Positions 34,409-37,258 of a stretch of DNA of 37,258 nucleotides are shown here, piece by piece. Origin of the DNA: Chloroflexota bacterium. GTDB lineage: Bacteria; Chloroflexota; Anaerolineae; 4572-78; NAK82. Each line of letters starts with the position of its first letter. Position 1 is the stretch's first letter. Under the pieces are notes generated by a model, which had not been told where the DNA came from, searched no databases, and was given only the letters and a program-made list of their open reading frames with translations. The translations under genes and the position numbers were made by a program. The stretch spans positions 1 through 37,258 of the forward strand of contig JAJRXB010000232.1 in assembly GCA_024276515.1 (NCBI GenBank), given 5' to 3'.

Positions 34409-35614
34409 GTGCGAATCTTGGCTCTTTCGTGGTGGTTTCCCTACCCGCCGGACAACGGCGCCCGGCTGCGGGTCTTCAATCTGCTCAAGCAATTCAGCGC
34501 AGAACATCAGATAACCCTGGTCGCCTTCAGCCGTGAGGCACGCGACGCGGACCACCTGGACTCTCTCAAACCCTATTGCCAGGAGGTCCATCTGTTGCCT
34601 GGGCGGACGTTCCGCCGGCGTAGTCTCAAGGCCTGGGCCGGCTTTTTGTCTTCCAAACCGCGCGCGGTGATAGATACTTACGACCCGGAGGCCGCAACGC
34701 GCATCCGGCACATCGCCTCGAATGGGCGGTTCGACGTGGTGGTGGCGTTTGAAGTTGGGCCGGCACTGGGGGTCGCTCCCTACGTTTCCGCCGTCGATGG
34801 GGTCCCGGCCGTGCTGGAGGACTTGGAGCTGTCTGTCCTCAAGGAGCGATTCACCGGCCAGCGTGGCCTTTGGGGCCGTCTGCGATATGGGATGATGTGG
34901 TGGAAGACGCGGCGGTTCACCGCTCGAATGTTGCGCCGGTTTGAGGTGTGCACCGTCGCCTCGGCCCAGGAGCAGGCCAACGTGCTGGAAATCGTGCCCG
35001 ACTATCGAGGGCTGGAGATCATCCCTAATGGCATTGATGCCAGGCTCTATAGAGATGATTACGGCCCACCCGAGTCGGACACCCTTATCTTCACCGGCGC
35101 GCTCACCTACCAGGCAAATTTCGACGCTATGCACTTCTTCTTGAGCCAGGTCTTCCCGTTGGTGAAGAGGCAACGACCGGGCGTACGCCTGCGCGTCACC
35201 GGCTCGACGGAGGGCGTGCCGGTGGATCGTCTGCCGACTGCGGACGGGGTCACGTTCACCGGCTACGTGGACGATGTACGCTCCCTGGTGGCTCGCAGCC
35301 AGGTGTGTCTGGCCCCGATGCGTATCGGCGGCGGGACGCGCCTCAAAGTTCTGGAAGCGATGGCCCTGGGCACTCCGGTGGTTGCCACCAGCAAAGGGGC
35401 AGAGGGGCTGGAGGTCGTGCCCGGCCGGCATCTCCTCGTAGCCGACGAACCGGCTGAGTTCGCAGAGGCTGTGGTGAGTCTGTTGGAAGATGGTGAGCTG
35501 CGAGAGAGGCTGTCTCGCAATGGGCGGGAACTGGTCAGTGCCAGGTACGATTGGAGCATTATTGGGCGGCAGTACGAAGCTATTTTGAGTCGGGTGGCTG
35601 ATAGGAGTAGATGA
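34409..35614 (+). CDS. Family 4 glycosyltransferase
   Basis: RILALSWWFPYPPDNGARLRVFNLL, LIFTGALTYQANFDAMHFFL, VCLAPMRIGGGTRLKVLEAMALGTPVVATSKGAEGLEV; GTG start inferred. Confidence 0.9.
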   Translation: MRILALSWWFPYPPDNGARLRVFNLLKQFSAEHQITLVAFSREARDADHLDSLKPYCQEVHLLPGRTFRRRSLKAWAGFLSSKPRAVIDTYDPEAATRIRHIASNGRFDVVVAFEVGPALGVAPYVSAVDGVPAVLEDLELSVLKERFTGQRGLWGRLRYGMMWWKTRRFTARMLRRFEVCTVASAQEQANVLEIVPDYRGLEIIPNGIDARLYRDDYGPPESDTLIFTGALTYQANFDAMHFFLSQVFPLVKRQRPGVRLRVTGSTEGVPVDRLPTADGVTFTGYVDDVRSLVARSQVCLAPMRIGGGTRLKVLEAMALGTPVVATSKGAEGLEVVPGRHLLVADEPAEFAEAVVSLLEDGELRERLSRNGRELVSARYDWSIIGRQYEAILSRVADRSR

Positions 35615-37050
35615 GCATGGCGTGGGGGTTGGTACGGGTTCACTCGTTTTTGGCTGCACCTCGTGTCCGGCGGCGACTCGTGCAGGCAATGATTATCTTC
35701 GGACTCTGGGGCCTTTCCCTTTTCGTGGGACGTCTGATAGGAAAGATGTTCGTGATAAGGAAGCCGGAGTTGCTGATAGCTGCGACCGTTGCCCCAGCGG
35801 CTCTGTTGATCCTCTACCGGCTTGGACGATACGAGTATGGCATATTGTCGATCTTGCTCGTGGCCGGTCTGGTGCGTGTCCGTCTGCCGACCGGCACGCA
35901 AAGTGAGATCGTCCTCAGCCTCCTGGTTTCGGCGGGGGTGGTTGGGGCCTGGTTGCTCCAAATGTTGGTGATCGACAAGAAGCTATCGCTGAAACCTTCG
36001 CCTATCAACCGGCCTTTCCTGGCTTTCATCTCGGTGGCTATCGTCGCCTACATCTGGAGCAACCTGTTCCGCGACCCGCTGGTGCGGTCCTGGGGTTCGT
36101 TTCCCCTGGTGCAACTGGCGGCATTGGTGGTGATCATCCTTTTGCCGGCCGTTGCCTTGCTCGTTGCCAACAAGGTCGAAGAGGTGAAATGGCTCAAGTG
36201 GATGGTCTGGATTTTCATCGGCCTGGGTGCGGTGTCTCTCATTTCTTACCATTTCGGATTGCCTGTCAAGCGCATGTTCAACACCCGGGGAATCTTCCCC
36301 ACGTGGCTGGCTGCCCTGGCCTACGGCCTGGCTCTCTTCGACGATGATTTGCCATGGTGGGTGCGGGGACTCCTCCTGGGGCTGCTGGGGGCGTGGATAC
36401 ATTGGACGTTCGTCAAAGGCATACTCTGGCTTTCGGGTTGGATGCCGCTGGGGGTGGCGTGCGTGGTCATCACCTTTAAGCGGTCGAAAAAGCTCTTCGT
36501 CGTGGCAGTGATCGGTGGCCTCATCTTCCTGGGGGTGAACTTCAATTATTACTACGAGAGGATCTACCTGGATTCTCAGGAGGAGGGCGATTTCAGTCGG
36601 CTGGAGCTATGGCAGACCAACCTGGATCACGTGTCGAAGCACCCGATTTTCGGCTCCGGGCCGGCCGGCTATGCCGTCTATTATATGACCTATCACCCAG
36701 AGAATGCTCGCTCGACGCACAACAACTTCTTCGACATGCTGGCTCAAACCGGCATCGTCGGCTTCGTCATTCTGCTCTGGATGCTGACGACGCTGGTGCG
36801 TACCGGGAATAGGACGACTCGCACCTTGCGCGGACGGCGCAACTTTGAGGAGGCTTTTGCCAATGCGACCCTGGGCGGGAGCATCGGCGCCATTTTCTCG
36901 ATGATGCTGGGTGATTGGGTTTTGCCCTTTGCTTACAACCAAACCATCGTAGGCTTTGATCACTCGGTCTATACCTGGCTCTTCCTGGGAGGGATGGTCA
37001 GCCTGTATCGCATCACCCAGGCCGGAGGAACTGAGGAATTGGCAGGATGA
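35611..37050 (+). CDS. O-antigen ligase / WaaL-Wzy_C-like polytopic membrane protein
   Basis: Many TM segments; SRLELWQTNLDHVSKHPIFGSGPAGY...ARSTHNNFFDMLAQTGIVGFVILLWML motif. Confidence 0.85.
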   Translation: MSMAWGLVRVHSFLAAPRVRRRLVQAMIIFGLWGLSLFVGRLIGKMFVIRKPELLIAATVAPAALLILYRLGRYEYGILSILLVAGLVRVRLPTGTQSEIVLSLLVSAGVVGAWLLQMLVIDKKLSLKPSPINRPFLAFISVAIVAYIWSNLFRDPLVRSWGSFPLVQLAALVVIILLPAVALLVANKVEEVKWLKWMVWIFIGLGAVSLISYHFGLPVKRMFNTRGIFPTWLAALAYGLALFDDDLPWWVRGLLLGLLGAWIHWTFVKGILWLSGWMPLGVACVVITFKRSKKLFVVAVIGGLIFLGVNFNYYYERIYLDSQEEGDFSRLELWQTNLDHVSKHPIFGSGPAGYAVYYMTYHPENARSTHNNFFDMLAQTGIVGFVILLWMLTTLVRTGNRTTRTLRGRRNFEEAFANATLGGSIGAIFSMMLGDWVLPFAYNQTIVGFDHSVYTWLFLGGMVSLYRITQAGGTEELAG

Positions 37051-37258
37051 GCGGGACGAAAAAGATCAGCCGGAGGCGTTTCTTGGGGATGATGACCGGG
37101 GGGCTGGCGATTGCCACCGCATGTGGCGCGTCGGCGCTGATAGAGCCTACCCGCCGCTACTGGCAGGCGGTATTGAGCAAGGCCACAGACCGCTTCGGTT
37201 TCAGGCCCTTGCCGCCCGCCCCGCAGGTGGCGGGGAAATCGGTCGTTTTCCGGGTGGA
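37047..37258 (+). CDS. Protein with Tat-type signal peptide (3' truncated by window edge)
   Basis: Open to window end: MSGTKKISRRRFLGMMTGGLAIATACGASALIEPTRRYW...; ATGA overlap with upstream stop. Confidence 0.7.
   Translation, partial: MSGTKKISRRRFLGMMTGGLAIATACGASALIEPTRRYWQAVLSKATDRFGFRPLPPAPQVAGKSVVFRV

Noticed and set aside
34121-35689. 522-aa minus-strand ORF
   Set aside because: Antisense to well-supported GT2 and GT4 genes; no motifs.
1-37258. tRNA or rRNA genes
   Set aside because: No cloverleaf or rRNA-like sequence recognised by eye in the intergenic regions; would need tRNAscan/Infernal to confirm.

Overview
The window is almost entirely one exopolysaccharide / cell-surface glycan locus on the + strand. 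It looks Chloroflexota-like from its gene mix, but that is inference only. From left to right: a GDP-D-glycero-D-manno-heptose module (HddC-like nucleotidyltransferase, HddA-like kinase, GmhA-like isomerase and GmhB-like phosphatase, interrupted by an opposite-strand ALDH7-like aldehyde dehydrogenase); a small EamA/SMR-like membrane protein; an acyltransferase; a DPM1-like GT2; a B12-binding radical SAM protein; a secreted Thr/Pro-linker plus TolB-like propeller protein; a Wzc-like chain-length/BY-kinase; Wzm/Wzt ABC exporter subunits; an alkaline-phosphatase-superfamily protein; many GT4/GT2 enzymes; a GNAT/FemAB-like protein; an AlgD-like nucleotide-sugar 6-dehydrogenase; three asparagine-synthetase-like proteins; an ArnT/GT39-like membrane protein; an O-antigen-ligase-like protein; and the start of a Tat-signal protein. 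Signals most worth following: (1) the BY-kinase is fused at its C-terminus to an excisionase/MerR-type HTH; (2) all three AsnB paralogs lack the N-terminal Cys nucleophile but keep the synthetase SGGxDS motif; (3) a 39-bp upstream element with 11-bp-period direct repeats and an in-register promoter occurs nearly identically before two units, with a related triple repeat before a third; (4) four short inverted-repeat elements (MITE/REP-like) are each flanked by 8-bp target duplications; (5) a 27-nt palindrome appears to be inserted in frame into the propeller gene.
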